64,000 bases of DNA, from assembly GCF_009363095.1 (NCBI RefSeq), contig NZ_CP045295.1:3956001-4020000 (forward strand), read 5' to 3'. The translations under genes were made by a program, and so were the position numbers. Source of the stretch: Paenibacillus cellulositrophicus. GTDB lineage: Bacteria; Bacillota; Bacilli; Paenibacillales; Paenibacillaceae. The notes beneath the pieces are model-generated. The model saw only the letters and a program-made list of their open reading frames with translations, was not told the origin of the DNA and searched no databases. Of this stretch, positions 8,954 through 17,370 are shown piece after piece. How positions within the stretch are numbered: position 1 is the stretch's first letter; each line of letters begins with the position of its first letter.

Positions 8954-10150
8954 ATGAGTGCACAGCAAGGAACAGAACCAAAACAGCAGCTGATTCAGGC
9001 AGTTGACGCGCGTGACGCCATGCTGCGGGAGATTTCGCTGAAAATCCATGCCAATCCGGAGCTGAGCTTCCATGAGCATCAGGCGCAGCAGTGGCTGACC
9101 GAGCCGCTGACCGAGGCGGGATTTACCGTGGAAAAGGGCATCTCCGGACTAGAGACTTCCTTTCGCGCAACCTGGGAAGGAACACCGGGCGGACCGACGA
9201 TCGCTCTGCTCGCCGAATATGACGCGCTGCCGGGCATCGGCCACGCCTGCGGGCATAATCTGATCGGAACGGCTGCCGTCGGAGCGGCCCTGGCGCTGAA
9301 GGATGCATGCCCGGAGCTGCCGGGCAAAATCGTGGTGCTGGGCACCCCTGCCGAAGAGGAGGGCGGCGGCAAGATCATCATGTGCCAGGACGGCGTCTTC
9401 GATGACGTGGACGCGGCCATGATGGTTCATCCGCAGAACAAAACGATGGTGCTGCGCGGAGCGCTCGCCTGCGTAGATGCGACCTTTACTTTCCACGGAA
9501 AGCAGGCCCATGCCTCCTCCTCGCCGGAAAAGGGCATCAGCGCGCTGGATGCGCTGGTCAACGCGTATGTGGCGATCAACTCGCTGCGGCAGTTTATGAA
9601 AGAGGACGTACGGATACACGGCATCATTACAAAAGGCGGGGACGCGCCCAACGTCGTGCCGGAACTGACCGAGGCGGTATTCATCCTTAGGGCATCCACC
9701 GTTCAGGAGCTGGAGACGGTCAGGGAAAAAGTATACCGCGCCGTCCGAAGCGCGGCCGAAGGCGTCGGCGCTACCGTGGACATCGCCGAGGGGCTGATTT
9801 ATGCGGAGCGCAACAATAACAAGGTACTAGCCGGGTTGTTTGCCCGCAATCTGGAGGACCTCGGCATTGAAGTGAACGACCCGCCGGAGAAAGGCGGGGT
9901 CGGATCGTCGGACATCGGCAACGTCAGCCAGATGACCGCCGCAATCCACCCGTATATCCGGCTTGGCGACGCTACGACGCATACGCCGGAATTCGCCGCG
10001 CTGGCCGGTTCGGAGGAAGGCATGATCGAATTGAACCGTGCGGCCAAGGCGCTGGCGCTGACGGCTTACGATTTGTGTATCGACAAGGGAGCGCTGCGCG
10101 AGGTCCGCAGCGAATTTGAACAATGGAAAGCGCAGAGAAACGAGGGGTAA
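8954..10150 (+). CDS. M20-family amidohydrolase / aminoacylase-type metallopeptidase
   Basis: A 398-residue cytosolic enzyme of the M20D group (AbgB / N-acyl-amino-acid amidohydrolase type), cleaving an amide bond with a di-metal centre. Metal-site motifs are visible: H97-A-C99-G-H101 in GIGHACGHN and E134-E136 in GTPAEEEGGG. The ATG at 8954 is chosen over an in-frame ATG at 8873 because GGGTGGGAT precedes it and the extra 27 residues lack family character. The YfcC-type carrier gene follows after four bases. This pairing resembles abgB/abgT-like or N-acyl-amino-acid uptake-and-cleavage modules; which amide is cleaved is unknown. Confidence 0.92.
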   Translation: MSAQQGTEPKQQLIQAVDARDAMLREISLKIHANPELSFHEHQAQQWLTEPLTEAGFTVEKGISGLETSFRATWEGTPGGPTIALLAEYDALPGIGHACGHNLIGTAAVGAALALKDACPELPGKIVVLGTPAEEEGGGKIIMCQDGVFDDVDAAMMVHPQNKTMVLRGALACVDATFTFHGKQAHASSSPEKGISALDALVNAYVAINSLRQFMKEDVRIHGIITKGGDAPNVVPELTEAVFILRASTVQELETVREKVYRAVRSAAEGVGATVDIAEGLIYAERNNNKVLAGLFARNLEDLGIEVNDPPEKGGVGSSDIGNVSQMTAAIHPYIRLGDATTHTPEFAALAGSEEGMIELNRAAKALALTAYDLCIDKGALREVRSEFEQWKAQRNEG

Positions 10151-10154
10151 ACCG

Positions 10155-11561
10155 ATGAACACCGCTAATACTGCATCCCGCAAATGGTTTAAAATGCCTC
10201 ATACGTATGTCATTTTGATTTTCCTGGTGCTGGTGGCCACGGCGCTCACCTACGTCATTCCGGCCGGCGAGTTCGACCGGGCCGAGGACAAGGCGACAGG
10301 CAAATCCCTGGTCGTTCCCGGTTCCTACCACCAGGTGGAGGCCAGTCCGGTTAGCATCGTCAGCATACCGAAGGCGATTGTGCACGGGCTGATCGACTCG
10401 GCGGACGTCGTTTTCTTTATCCTGATTATCGGCGGCACCTTCGAAATTATTTCCTCCACGGGGACGATCGAAGCCATTACCGGCCGGGTTGCCAAAAGGT
10501 TTTCGAACAAGGGCCGCTGGGTCATCCCGATCTTTATTACGCTCTTCTCGGTCGCCGGCTTCACGATGGGGATGTCGACCGAGGTCATGGTTTTCGTACC
10601 GATCGGCATCGCCATCGCCCGAGCGCTCGGGTTTGACGCCCTGACGGGTACCGCGATGATCTCCCTCGGCGCCGCGTGCGGGTTCACCGCAGGGATTCTG
10701 AACCCGTTCAATGTGGGCTTGGCGCAGGCCATCGCCCAGGTGCCGATGTTTTCAGGCGCTTGGCTGCGGATCATCCTGCTCGTGTGTCTGATTACGGTTA
10801 CCAGTCTGTATATTGTCCGGTACGCCGGTAAAGTGAGAAAAAATCCGGAGCGCAGCCTTGTCCAGGATTTGGAGAAGAATGCGGACAAGCAGGAGCTCGA
10901 CTTCTCCAAGCTGCCTCCCATGCAGCTCAAGCATTACTTGACCATTGCCACCGTCGTGATCGGGTTTGCTTCCCTGATTTGGGGCGTATCGAAAAAGGAC
11001 TGGTGGATGGAGGAGCTCGCCGCGCTGTTCCTCACCATGGGCATCGTGTCAGGTTTCTGCGCCGGATACGGTCCGAGCCGGATCGCCTCGGAATTCGTCA
11101 AAGGCGCCAAGTCGATTACGTACGGCGCACTGATCATCGGTTTTGCCCGGGGAATTATGGTCGTGCTGGACCAAGGCGACGTGATCGATTCAATCGTGAA
11201 CGGGTTGGCCGTTGTGGTCGGCGAGCTGCCGGGATCCGTTCAAGTGCTCGGCATGTACGTGTTCCAGAACGTAATGAACGTCTTTATTACGTCCGGAACC
11301 GGAATGGCAGTGACGACGATGCCGATCATGGTGCCGCTGTCGGATATTCTGGGCGTTACCCGTCAAACGACGGTGCTCGCCTTCCAGCTTGGGGACGGGA
11401 TTACGAACATGATACTGCCGACGTCCTCGGCGCTGATGGGAAGCCTGGCCGTATCCGGCATCGCGTATCAGAAGTGGGTGAAATTTTTCTGGCCGCTGAT
11501 GTGCATGTGGATCGCTATTGGGGCGATTCTGATCGTGATCGCCAACATCATCAAATACTAG
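10155..11561 (+). CDS. YfcC-family carboxylate / amino-acid carrier
   Basis: A 468-residue polytopic inner-membrane carrier of the YfcC/ArcD-like family (ion-transporter superfamily). The N-terminus shows the family's first helix followed by LTYVIPAGEFDR, and the C-terminal part carries a Ser/Thr-rich re-entrant-like segment (MILPTSSALMGSLAVSG). The ATG 10155 is preceded by GAGGGG and lies four bases after the amidohydrolase stop; an upstream in-frame ATG at 10116 would overlap that gene. Co-transcription with the amidohydrolase suggests that it imports the amidated or acylated substrate, or exchanges the product. The substrate is not readable. Confidence 0.9.
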   Translation: MNTANTASRKWFKMPHTYVILIFLVLVATALTYVIPAGEFDRAEDKATGKSLVVPGSYHQVEASPVSIVSIPKAIVHGLIDSADVVFFILIIGGTFEIISSTGTIEAITGRVAKRFSNKGRWVIPIFITLFSVAGFTMGMSTEVMVFVPIGIAIARALGFDALTGTAMISLGAACGFTAGILNPFNVGLAQAIAQVPMFSGAWLRIILLVCLITVTSLYIVRYAGKVRKNPERSLVQDLEKNADKQELDFSKLPPMQLKHYLTIATVVIGFASLIWGVSKKDWWMEELAALFLTMGIVSGFCAGYGPSRIASEFVKGAKSITYGALIIGFARGIMVVLDQGDVIDSIVNGLAVVVGELPGSVQVLGMYVFQNVMNVFITSGTGMAVTTMPIMVPLSDILGVTRQTTVLAFQLGDGITNMILPTSSALMGSLAVSGIAYQKWVKFFWPLMCMWIAIGAILIVIANIIKY

Positions 11562-11616
11562 CCTCGCAGAAGCGGATCGCCGTGTCAGTGCCAGGGCAAA
11601 ATCTGCAAGGAATCCA

Positions 11617-11660
11617 ATCGTACCGCCGTGCCAACCGCATGGAGGTGCGATTTTTCTTTC
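11617..11660 (+). terminator. Probable intrinsic terminator after the YfcC gene
   Basis: ATCGTACC (11617-11624) pairs with GGTGCGAT (11644-11651, one T-G pair), followed by a T-rich tract. Confidence 0.6.
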
Positions 11661-11699
11661 TTCCCATGGGTCCAAAATTGGACTAACATGAAAGGTAGC

Positions 11700-11757
11700 T
11701 GGAACCGCCGCAGGCAGGGTTCACCGGACTGCACCCTGCGGGCGGGGGTTTCAATCT
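11700..11757 (+). promoter_or_regulatory. GC-rich hairpin in the leader of the EamA transporter
   Basis: A stem GCAGGGT/ACCCTGC encloses a 12-base loop and can be extended outward through GCC/GGC and GAACC/GGGTTTC with small internal loops. It ends about 20 bases before the start codon. It matches no riboswitch class that I recognise; it may simply be a stable leader hairpin. Confidence 0.35.
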
Positions 11758-11777
11758 CAGACATCCGGGGTGTGAAC

Positions 11778-12647
11778 ATGAATGGTTTGATCGGTCTTCT
11801 CTGTTTAATATGGGGCTTCAATTGGGTTTTTATGAAGCTGGCCAACGGCGTGTTTCCGCCCGTGCTTTTTGCCGGCTACCGCTTTGCGCTCGGGGCACTC
11901 GTGCTCCTAGCGGTTTGTTATTTCCGCAGGGTGCCGCTGCCCCGCTGGAAGGATTTGAAGTGGTATATCGTATGCGGCATTTTGCAGACGATGTATTTTA
12001 ACCTGGCGATCCAGATTTCGCTGGAGGATCTAAGCGCCGGTCTGACGTCGGTCCTCACGTACAGCATGCCGCTCTGGCTGACGCTGATGGCCCATTTTTG
12101 GCTTCCGGGAGAAAAGCTGCGTTTGCGTAAGCTCGCCGGCATTATTATCGGCATCATTGGGCTCTTCATCGCCATGGACGCCCACTGGGGAGGCAGCACC
12201 GGAACGCTGCTGCTCGCAGTGTCCTCAGGTCTGTCCTGGGCGTTGTCCAACCTTCTCATCAAGCGAAAGCTTGCGGGCAGCGACATGCTCCAGTTTACGA
12301 CCTGGCAGATGGTGGCCGGCGCAGCGGGACTGCTGCTGTACTCGGCGATCTTCGAGCACGGGACGAGCCACTGGGGCGTCATGCCGGTCGTGTACGTCGT
12401 GTTCTCGGGCGTCGTCGGATCAGCGCTGGCGTTTGTGATGTGGTCGTACATTTTGTCCAAGGTGGAGGCCAGCAAAGCCTCGATTTCACTGCTGCTGGTG
12501 CCTGTCGTCGGGGTCGTCTGCGGATGCCTGTTCTTGAAGGAAAGCCTGAACCCCGTTGTGGCGGTCGGCATTGTGCTGGTGCTGCTGGGGATCTGGCTCG
12601 TGAACGGGGGCCGGAAGCCGAAGGCGGAAGCATCGGCGGAAAGCTAG
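11778..12647 (+). CDS. EamA-family (drug/metabolite transporter) permease
   Basis: A 289-residue membrane protein with ten predicted helices in two EamA repeats (about 1-130 and 145-280) and the family opening IWGFNWVFMKLA. DMT-superfamily members export amino acids, purines or other metabolites. The ATG at 11778 is chosen because GGGGTGTG precedes it and the sequence starts directly with the first helix; an in-frame ATG at 11628 would add 50 residues that overlap the terminator of the previous gene. It is followed by an aldo/keto reductase 99 bases later. The substrate is unknown. Confidence 0.9.
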   Translation: MNGLIGLLCLIWGFNWVFMKLANGVFPPVLFAGYRFALGALVLLAVCYFRRVPLPRWKDLKWYIVCGILQTMYFNLAIQISLEDLSAGLTSVLTYSMPLWLTLMAHFWLPGEKLRLRKLAGIIIGIIGLFIAMDAHWGGSTGTLLLAVSSGLSWALSNLLIKRKLAGSDMLQFTTWQMVAGAAGLLLYSAIFEHGTSHWGVMPVVYVVFSGVVGSALAFVMWSYILSKVEASKASISLLLVPVVGVVCGCLFLKESLNPVVAVGIVLVLLGIWLVNGGRKPKAEASAES

Positions 12648-12746
12648 GGCCCGGGGAGCAAAGAATATGATCCTGGGCTGCACAATGTCTTAAGACTCAA
12701 GACGTGCCGCTGAACACTTACTTTATCGTAAAGGGGAAATGAACTG

Positions 12747-13721
12747 ATGAAATACCGTTACCTTGGCCATACCGGACTGGAAGTATCCGTCCTGGGACTA
12801 GGCACGAACGCCTTCGGAAAGCGGGCGGATCAGGATACCTCCATCCGGATCATCCACCATGCGCTGGATCGCGGGGTGAACTTTATCGACACCGCTAATA
12901 TTTATGCCGGAACCGAGTCGGAGCGCATCATCGGCCTGGCGCTGGAAGGCAGAAGGCAGGAGGCGGTGCTTGCCACCAAGGCCGGCCTGGTCATGGGGCA
13001 GGGTCCTAACGGCCGCGGGTCGTCGCGTTATCATTTGATGCAGGAGCTGGAGAACAGCCTGAGACGGCTGCGGACGGATTACGTCGACCTGTACCAGATT
13101 CATACGTTTGACCCGCATACCCCGCTGGAAGAAACGCTTCGGACGCTGGACGATATGGTCCGTTCCGGCAAAGTCCGCTACATCGGCGCGTCCAATTATG
13201 CCGCCTGGGAGCTGATGAAGGCGATCGGCATCAGCGAAGCCAAAGGGCTGAACCGGTTCGTGTCCACACAGGTCAGCTACTCGCTTGCAGACCGGACACC
13301 GGAACGGGAGCTGGTCCCGATGTGCCTGGATCAAGGCGTCGGCATCATCCCTTATTTTCCGCTGGCCGGAGGCATCCTCACTGGAAAATATTCGCTGGAG
13401 AACCGGGCGCCGGAGCAATCCCGGGCCGATACTGATCCGAACTTCAGCCGGTTTGTCATTGACCGCAACATCCGGCTTAGCCAAGAGGTTGGACGGCTGG
13501 CTGCCGATCTGGAATTAGCGCCAAGCGGCTTGTCACTGGCCTGGCTGATGGGACGTCCCGCCGTTTCGACTGTCATCGTCGGGGCGACGCGCACGAGCCA
13601 GCTGGAAGATAACCTGCGCAGCGTTGAAATGACCCTGAGCGAGGAGACGATCCAACAACTGGACCGCATCAGCGAGCCGTTCCGAAACGGTGAGCCGTTC
13701 GCCACCTACCGTTTGTCCTGA
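12747..13721 (+). CDS. Aldo/keto reductase
   Basis: A 324-residue NADPH-dependent oxidoreductase with the (beta/alpha)8 aldo-keto reductase fold. The signature GVNFIDTANIYAG with the catalytic Asp and Tyr lies at about residues 45-57, the catalytic Lys in LATKAG near 80, and the cofactor-binding GATRTSQLEDNL near 275-290. The family resembles YhdN/IolS-type enzymes. The ATG follows AAAGGGGAA. The upstream gap holds a perfect palindrome GTCTTAAGAC (12688-12697). The substrate is unknown. Confidence 0.92.
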   Translation: MKYRYLGHTGLEVSVLGLGTNAFGKRADQDTSIRIIHHALDRGVNFIDTANIYAGTESERIIGLALEGRRQEAVLATKAGLVMGQGPNGRGSSRYHLMQELENSLRRLRTDYVDLYQIHTFDPHTPLEETLRTLDDMVRSGKVRYIGASNYAAWELMKAIGISEAKGLNRFVSTQVSYSLADRTPERELVPMCLDQGVGIIPYFPLAGGILTGKYSLENRAPEQSRADTDPNFSRFVIDRNIRLSQEVGRLAADLELAPSGLSLAWLMGRPAVSTVIVGATRTSQLEDNLRSVEMTLSEETIQQLDRISEPFRNGEPFATYRLS

Positions 13722-13797
13722 GCCATAGACATGAACACATGCCCAGGCCCCCGCATAGCATATAGCACAATTGCAGCAGGGGAAGGGTGTGACCGGT

Positions 13798-15216
13798 ATG
13801 GTCATTCATTTAACGGCCTTACACTATGTGTACTTGGCGTTTATCGTGTTTATTATGGCGCTGCTGATCAAGCGGCGGGACACGACGATGATCTGCGTGG
13901 CAGGCATCTTCGTGCTCGGATGGCTGGCGACCGAGACGCTGAGCGGTTCGGTGTCGGGCGTCTTTAATTCGTTTATTTATGCGACCAAAGAGCTGATGGG
14001 CACCATCATGATCATTTCGATCATCGTGGCGATGAGCCGGGTGTTGATCCGCACCGGCATTAACGAGACGATGGTTGCACCGCTGACGCGGTTCATCCGG
14101 ACACCGGCGGTCGCCTTCTGGGGAATCGGACTGATCATGCTGGTCACGTCCTTGTTTTTCTGGCCGTCGCCGGCGGTCGCGCTGATCGGAGCGGTGCTGC
14201 TTCCGGTCGCGGCCCGCGTCGGGCTGCCCGCCCTGGGCGCGGCCATCGCGATGAACCTGTTCGGGCACGGCATCGCGCTCTCCGGGGACTATATTATTCA
14301 GGGAGCGCCCAAGCTGACCGCCGACGCGGCAGGACTTCACGTATCGCAGGTCATGGAAGCGAGCGTTCCGCTCGTCATCGTGATGGGCCTGGTGACAACC
14401 GTGACAGCCTACTGGATGATGCGAAGGGACATGAAGAACGGCACGTGGCGGGACGGTCTCGTCACCGGGTCCGGCGGGGCGGGTGCCCTTACGGGCGAAG
14501 GCGGGATAGCGGAAGAATCGGCAGCTCCGCTTTCTCCACGCGTTAGGGTATGGCTGGCCGTCATCATTCCGGTGTTGTTCCTGATCGACGTAGCCGCCAT
14601 GTTTGTGCTGAAGCTGCAGGGCGGAGACGCCACGGCGATCGTAGGCGGCACGGCCGTACTGATCCTGATCGCGGTAACGCTGCTTGCCCACCGGAACCAA
14701 GGGCTTGAAAAGGTGACCTCTTACCTGATCGACGGCTTCACCTTCGGGTTTAAAGTATTCGGTCCGGTCATTCCGATCGCCGCCTTTTTCTACCTCGGCG
14801 ATGCGGCGTTTACCGATCTCTTTGGCAAGGTGCTGCCGGAATCCTCGAACGGCATCGTCAACGATCTGGGCGCCGCGCTGGCACATGTGGTGCCGCTGAA
14901 CGGAGCGGTGGGCGCCGTCACGCTGACGATCACCGGGGCCATCACCGGACTCGACGGCTCCGGTTTCTCCGGTATTTCGCTCGCCGGCTCGATCGCCCAG
15001 CTGTTCGCGGCCGCCACGCATGCCAATGCAGCCACGCTGACGGCCCTTGGCCAGGTGGCGGCGATCTGGGTCGGTGGCGGCACGCTGATCCCCTGGGCGC
15101 TGATTCCCGCCGCGGCCATTTGCGGCGTCAGCCCGTTCGAGCTGGCGAGACGGAACCTGAAGCCTGTGCTGATCGGGCTGGCGGTGACCACGGCCGTGGC
15201 GATCTTTTTGGTATAG
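13798..15216 (+). CDS. Multi-spanning permease, ion-transporter (GntP/CitMHS-like) type
   Basis: A 472-residue integral membrane protein with about 11-12 hydrophobic helices, a central hydrophilic loop (about 205-250) and Gly/Ser/Pro-rich re-entrant-like segments (FFWPSPAVALIGA and LDGSGFSGISLAGSIAQ) in its two halves, as in IT-superfamily carriers for organic anions. I do not recognise the exact family. The ATG 13798 lies about 11 bases after GGGGAAGGG; in-frame GTG 13789 and ATG 13771 are alternatives. It stands alone between the aldo/keto reductase and a terminator. The substrate is unknown. Confidence 0.8.
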   Translation: MVIHLTALHYVYLAFIVFIMALLIKRRDTTMICVAGIFVLGWLATETLSGSVSGVFNSFIYATKELMGTIMIISIIVAMSRVLIRTGINETMVAPLTRFIRTPAVAFWGIGLIMLVTSLFFWPSPAVALIGAVLLPVAARVGLPALGAAIAMNLFGHGIALSGDYIIQGAPKLTADAAGLHVSQVMEASVPLVIVMGLVTTVTAYWMMRRDMKNGTWRDGLVTGSGGAGALTGEGGIAEESAAPLSPRVRVWLAVIIPVLFLIDVAAMFVLKLQGGDATAIVGGTAVLILIAVTLLAHRNQGLEKVTSYLIDGFTFGFKVFGPVIPIAAFFYLGDAAFTDLFGKVLPESSNGIVNDLGAALAHVVPLNGAVGAVTLTITGAITGLDGSGFSGISLAGSIAQLFAAATHANAATLTALGQVAAIWVGGGTLIPWALIPAAAICGVSPFELARRNLKPVLIGLAVTTAVAIFLV

Positions 15217-15256
15217 CCGGGCTTCGATGATTCCTGCCCTCTCTATCCATTCACAC

Positions 15257-15285
15257 AAAGCCTTCCGAAAGCGGAAGGCTTTTTT
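15257..15285 (+). terminator. Intrinsic terminator after the IT-like permease
   Basis: AAGCCTTCCG, an AAAG loop and CGGAAGGCTT followed by T; perfect 10-bp stem. Confidence 0.9.
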
Positions 15286-15412
15286 GTTGTTTCATGCCCT
15301 GCGGCGGTTTAAATGTTTGGGGAGGGGATTCCTAGATATACCCGGAGTCGTTTGGCTGGGAAAGGGATACCCTAAGGAAACCATACTATCGACAGAGATC
15401 GAGGTGTTATTC

Positions 15413-17239
15413 ATGTTGTCAGCCGTCAAAAGATTTCTGATCGGCCGCCCGCTGAAGTCCGGCCAATTGGGTGAACAAAAACTGAATAAAACCAAGGCGC
15501 TGGCCATCCTGTCCTCCGATGCGCTGTCTTCGGTTGCCTACGGCCCCGAGCAAATTTTGCTCGTGCTGGTAACGGTCAGTGCGGTAGCCTTCTGGTACAC
15601 GATCCCGATCGGTATTGGCATTCTGATTTTGCTGCTGGCCCTCATTTTATCGTACAGACAGATCATTTTTGCTTATCCCCACGGCGGTGGAGCGTATGTC
15701 GTTTCCAAAAAGAACCTGGGAATCAATCCTGGACTGATTGCCGGCGGCTCGCTGCTGGTCGATTATATTTTGACGGTGGCGGTCAGCGTGTCGTCCGGGA
15801 CGGATGCCATTACGTCGGCGTTTCCCGGCCTTCACCCGTATAACGTGGTCATTGCCTGTGCGCTGGTCGTTCTGATTACCATTCTGAACCTGCGCGGGAT
15901 TACCGAATCGGCTTCAATTCTGGCGTATCCGGTTTACCTGTTCGTGCTCGCGCTGTTCATTCTGATCGGGGTAGGTTTGTACAAAATCGCAACCGGACAG
16001 GTGCCCCCAACTCTGCACGCGCCAATAGGCACGCCGGTAGCAGGGATCTCCCTGTTTCTGCTGCTGCGGGCTTTTGCTTCAGGGAGCTCGGCGCTTACCG
16101 GGGTGGAGGCCATTTCCAATGCCATTCCGAACTTTCGCGACCCGGCGCCGAACAATGCCTCCAAAACCTTGATGGCGATGGGCACGCTGCTGGCAATCCT
16201 GTTCGCCGGCATCGTCTTTCTCGCTTACTATTACGGGATCGTACCGAACGATAAAGAAACGGTCGTATCCCAAATCGCCTCCACCACCTTTGGGAGGAGC
16301 TTCCTGTATTATTTTATCCAGGCGACAACCGCCCTTATTCTCGTTCTTGCGGCTAATACCGGCTATTCCGCCTTTCCGCTGCTCGCCGTCAACCTGGCTA
16401 AGGATAAATACATCGCCCGGATGTTTACCGTTCGCGGGGACCGTCTCGGGTATTCCAACGGTATTATGTTTCTGGCCACGGCATCGATCATTCTGATCAT
16501 CGCCTTCAAGGGACGCACGGAGCATTTAATCCCGCTATATGCCGTGGGGGTATTTATTCCGTTTACGCTGGCCCAGACGGGGATGCTGGTCAAATGGATT
16601 CGTGAAAAGCCGAAAGGCTGGCTGGGCAAGCTGATCATCAACTTTGTGGGGGCGCTGATCAGCTTCACGGTCATGATGATTTTCTTTATTACCAAGTTTG
16701 GCCAGGTGTGGCCTGTGCTGATTTTCCTGCCGCTGATCGTTTATATATTTCATGCGGTCAAAAGGCACTACGAGGCCGTCGGCGACCAGCTGCGTATTAC
16801 GACCTGCGAGCCGGCCGTTCCCGTTGAAGGCAATGTGATGATCGTGCCCGTCGCCGGGATTACCCATGTCGTGGAGAACTCGCTCAATTACGCCAAGTCG
16901 CTGTCACCCGACCAGATCATCGCTGTTTATGTAGCCTACGACCGGGAATCGGAGCGGAAGATGGAGGAGAAGTGGAAGCAGTGGCAGCCCGACATTCGGC
17001 TGGTGACGCTGTTGTCGCCTTACCGCAGCATTATCCAGCCGCTGACGAAATTCGTGGATACCGTGGAGTACAAAGCTTCAGAGTCGCACTACCGGGTGAC
17101 GGTGCTTATCCCGCAGTTTATTCCCAAGAAGAGCTGGCACAACATTTTGCATAACCAGTCGAGTCTGCTGATCCGTGCCTTTTTGCTTTACCGGAAAAAT
17201 ATCATCGTCACCACGGTGCCTTACCATTTAAAAAAATAG
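15413..17239 (+). CDS. kimA: KimA-type high-affinity potassium importer (APC superfamily)
   Basis: A 608-residue protein with about 12 transmembrane helices (residues 25-460) and a cytosolic C-terminal domain. The N-terminal segment LSSDALSSVAYGPEQI is characteristic of KimA (formerly YdaO), the KUP-family proton/K+ symporter of B. subtilis, which has about the same length. The ATG 15413 follows GAGGTG; the longer frame from 15227 would run through the previous terminator. In B. subtilis kimA is controlled by a c-di-AMP riboswitch. The leader here (15286-15412) is only about 127 bases and I do not recognise that riboswitch in it. KimA activity itself is inhibited by c-di-AMP in known cases. 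Confidence 0.9.
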   Translation: MLSAVKRFLIGRPLKSGQLGEQKLNKTKALAILSSDALSSVAYGPEQILLVLVTVSAVAFWYTIPIGIGILILLLALILSYRQIIFAYPHGGGAYVVSKKNLGINPGLIAGGSLLVDYILTVAVSVSSGTDAITSAFPGLHPYNVVIACALVVLITILNLRGITESASILAYPVYLFVLALFILIGVGLYKIATGQVPPTLHAPIGTPVAGISLFLLLRAFASGSSALTGVEAISNAIPNFRDPAPNNASKTLMAMGTLLAILFAGIVFLAYYYGIVPNDKETVVSQIASTTFGRSFLYYFIQATTALILVLAANTGYSAFPLLAVNLAKDKYIARMFTVRGDRLGYSNGIMFLATASIILIIAFKGRTEHLIPLYAVGVFIPFTLAQTGMLVKWIREKPKGWLGKLIINFVGALISFTVMMIFFITKFGQVWPVLIFLPLIVYIFHAVKRHYEAVGDQLRITTCEPAVPVEGNVMIVPVAGITHVVENSLNYAKSLSPDQIIAVYVAYDRESERKMEEKWKQWQPDIRLVTLLSPYRSIIQPLTKFVDTVEYKASESHYRVTVLIPQFIPKKSWHNILHNQSSLLIRAFLLYRKNIIVTTVPYHLKK

Positions 17240-17259
17240 CCGCTTTACCCGTTACACAA

Positions 17260-17304
17260 AAGAAGCTGCCGACCGGGTTCTTCCGGTGCGGCAGCTTCTT
17301 CCTT
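17260..17304. terminator. Bidirectional terminator between kimA and the ABC-F gene
   Basis: AAGAAGCTGCCG (17260-17271) pairs perfectly with CGGCAGCTTCTT (17289-17300). The T-rich end serves the plus strand; it lies 67 bases beyond the minus-strand ABC-F stop and can terminate that transcript as well. Confidence 0.85.
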
Positions 17305-17370
17305 GTAGATCAATAGTTGCGAAACCATACTGCATCTGTGATTGAGCCTTGAGCGCTTTGCCTCTTGGTC

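Noticed and set aside
15286..15412. c-di-AMP (ydaO) riboswitch before kimA
   Set aside because: No recognisable core sequence and too little space after the preceding terminator.
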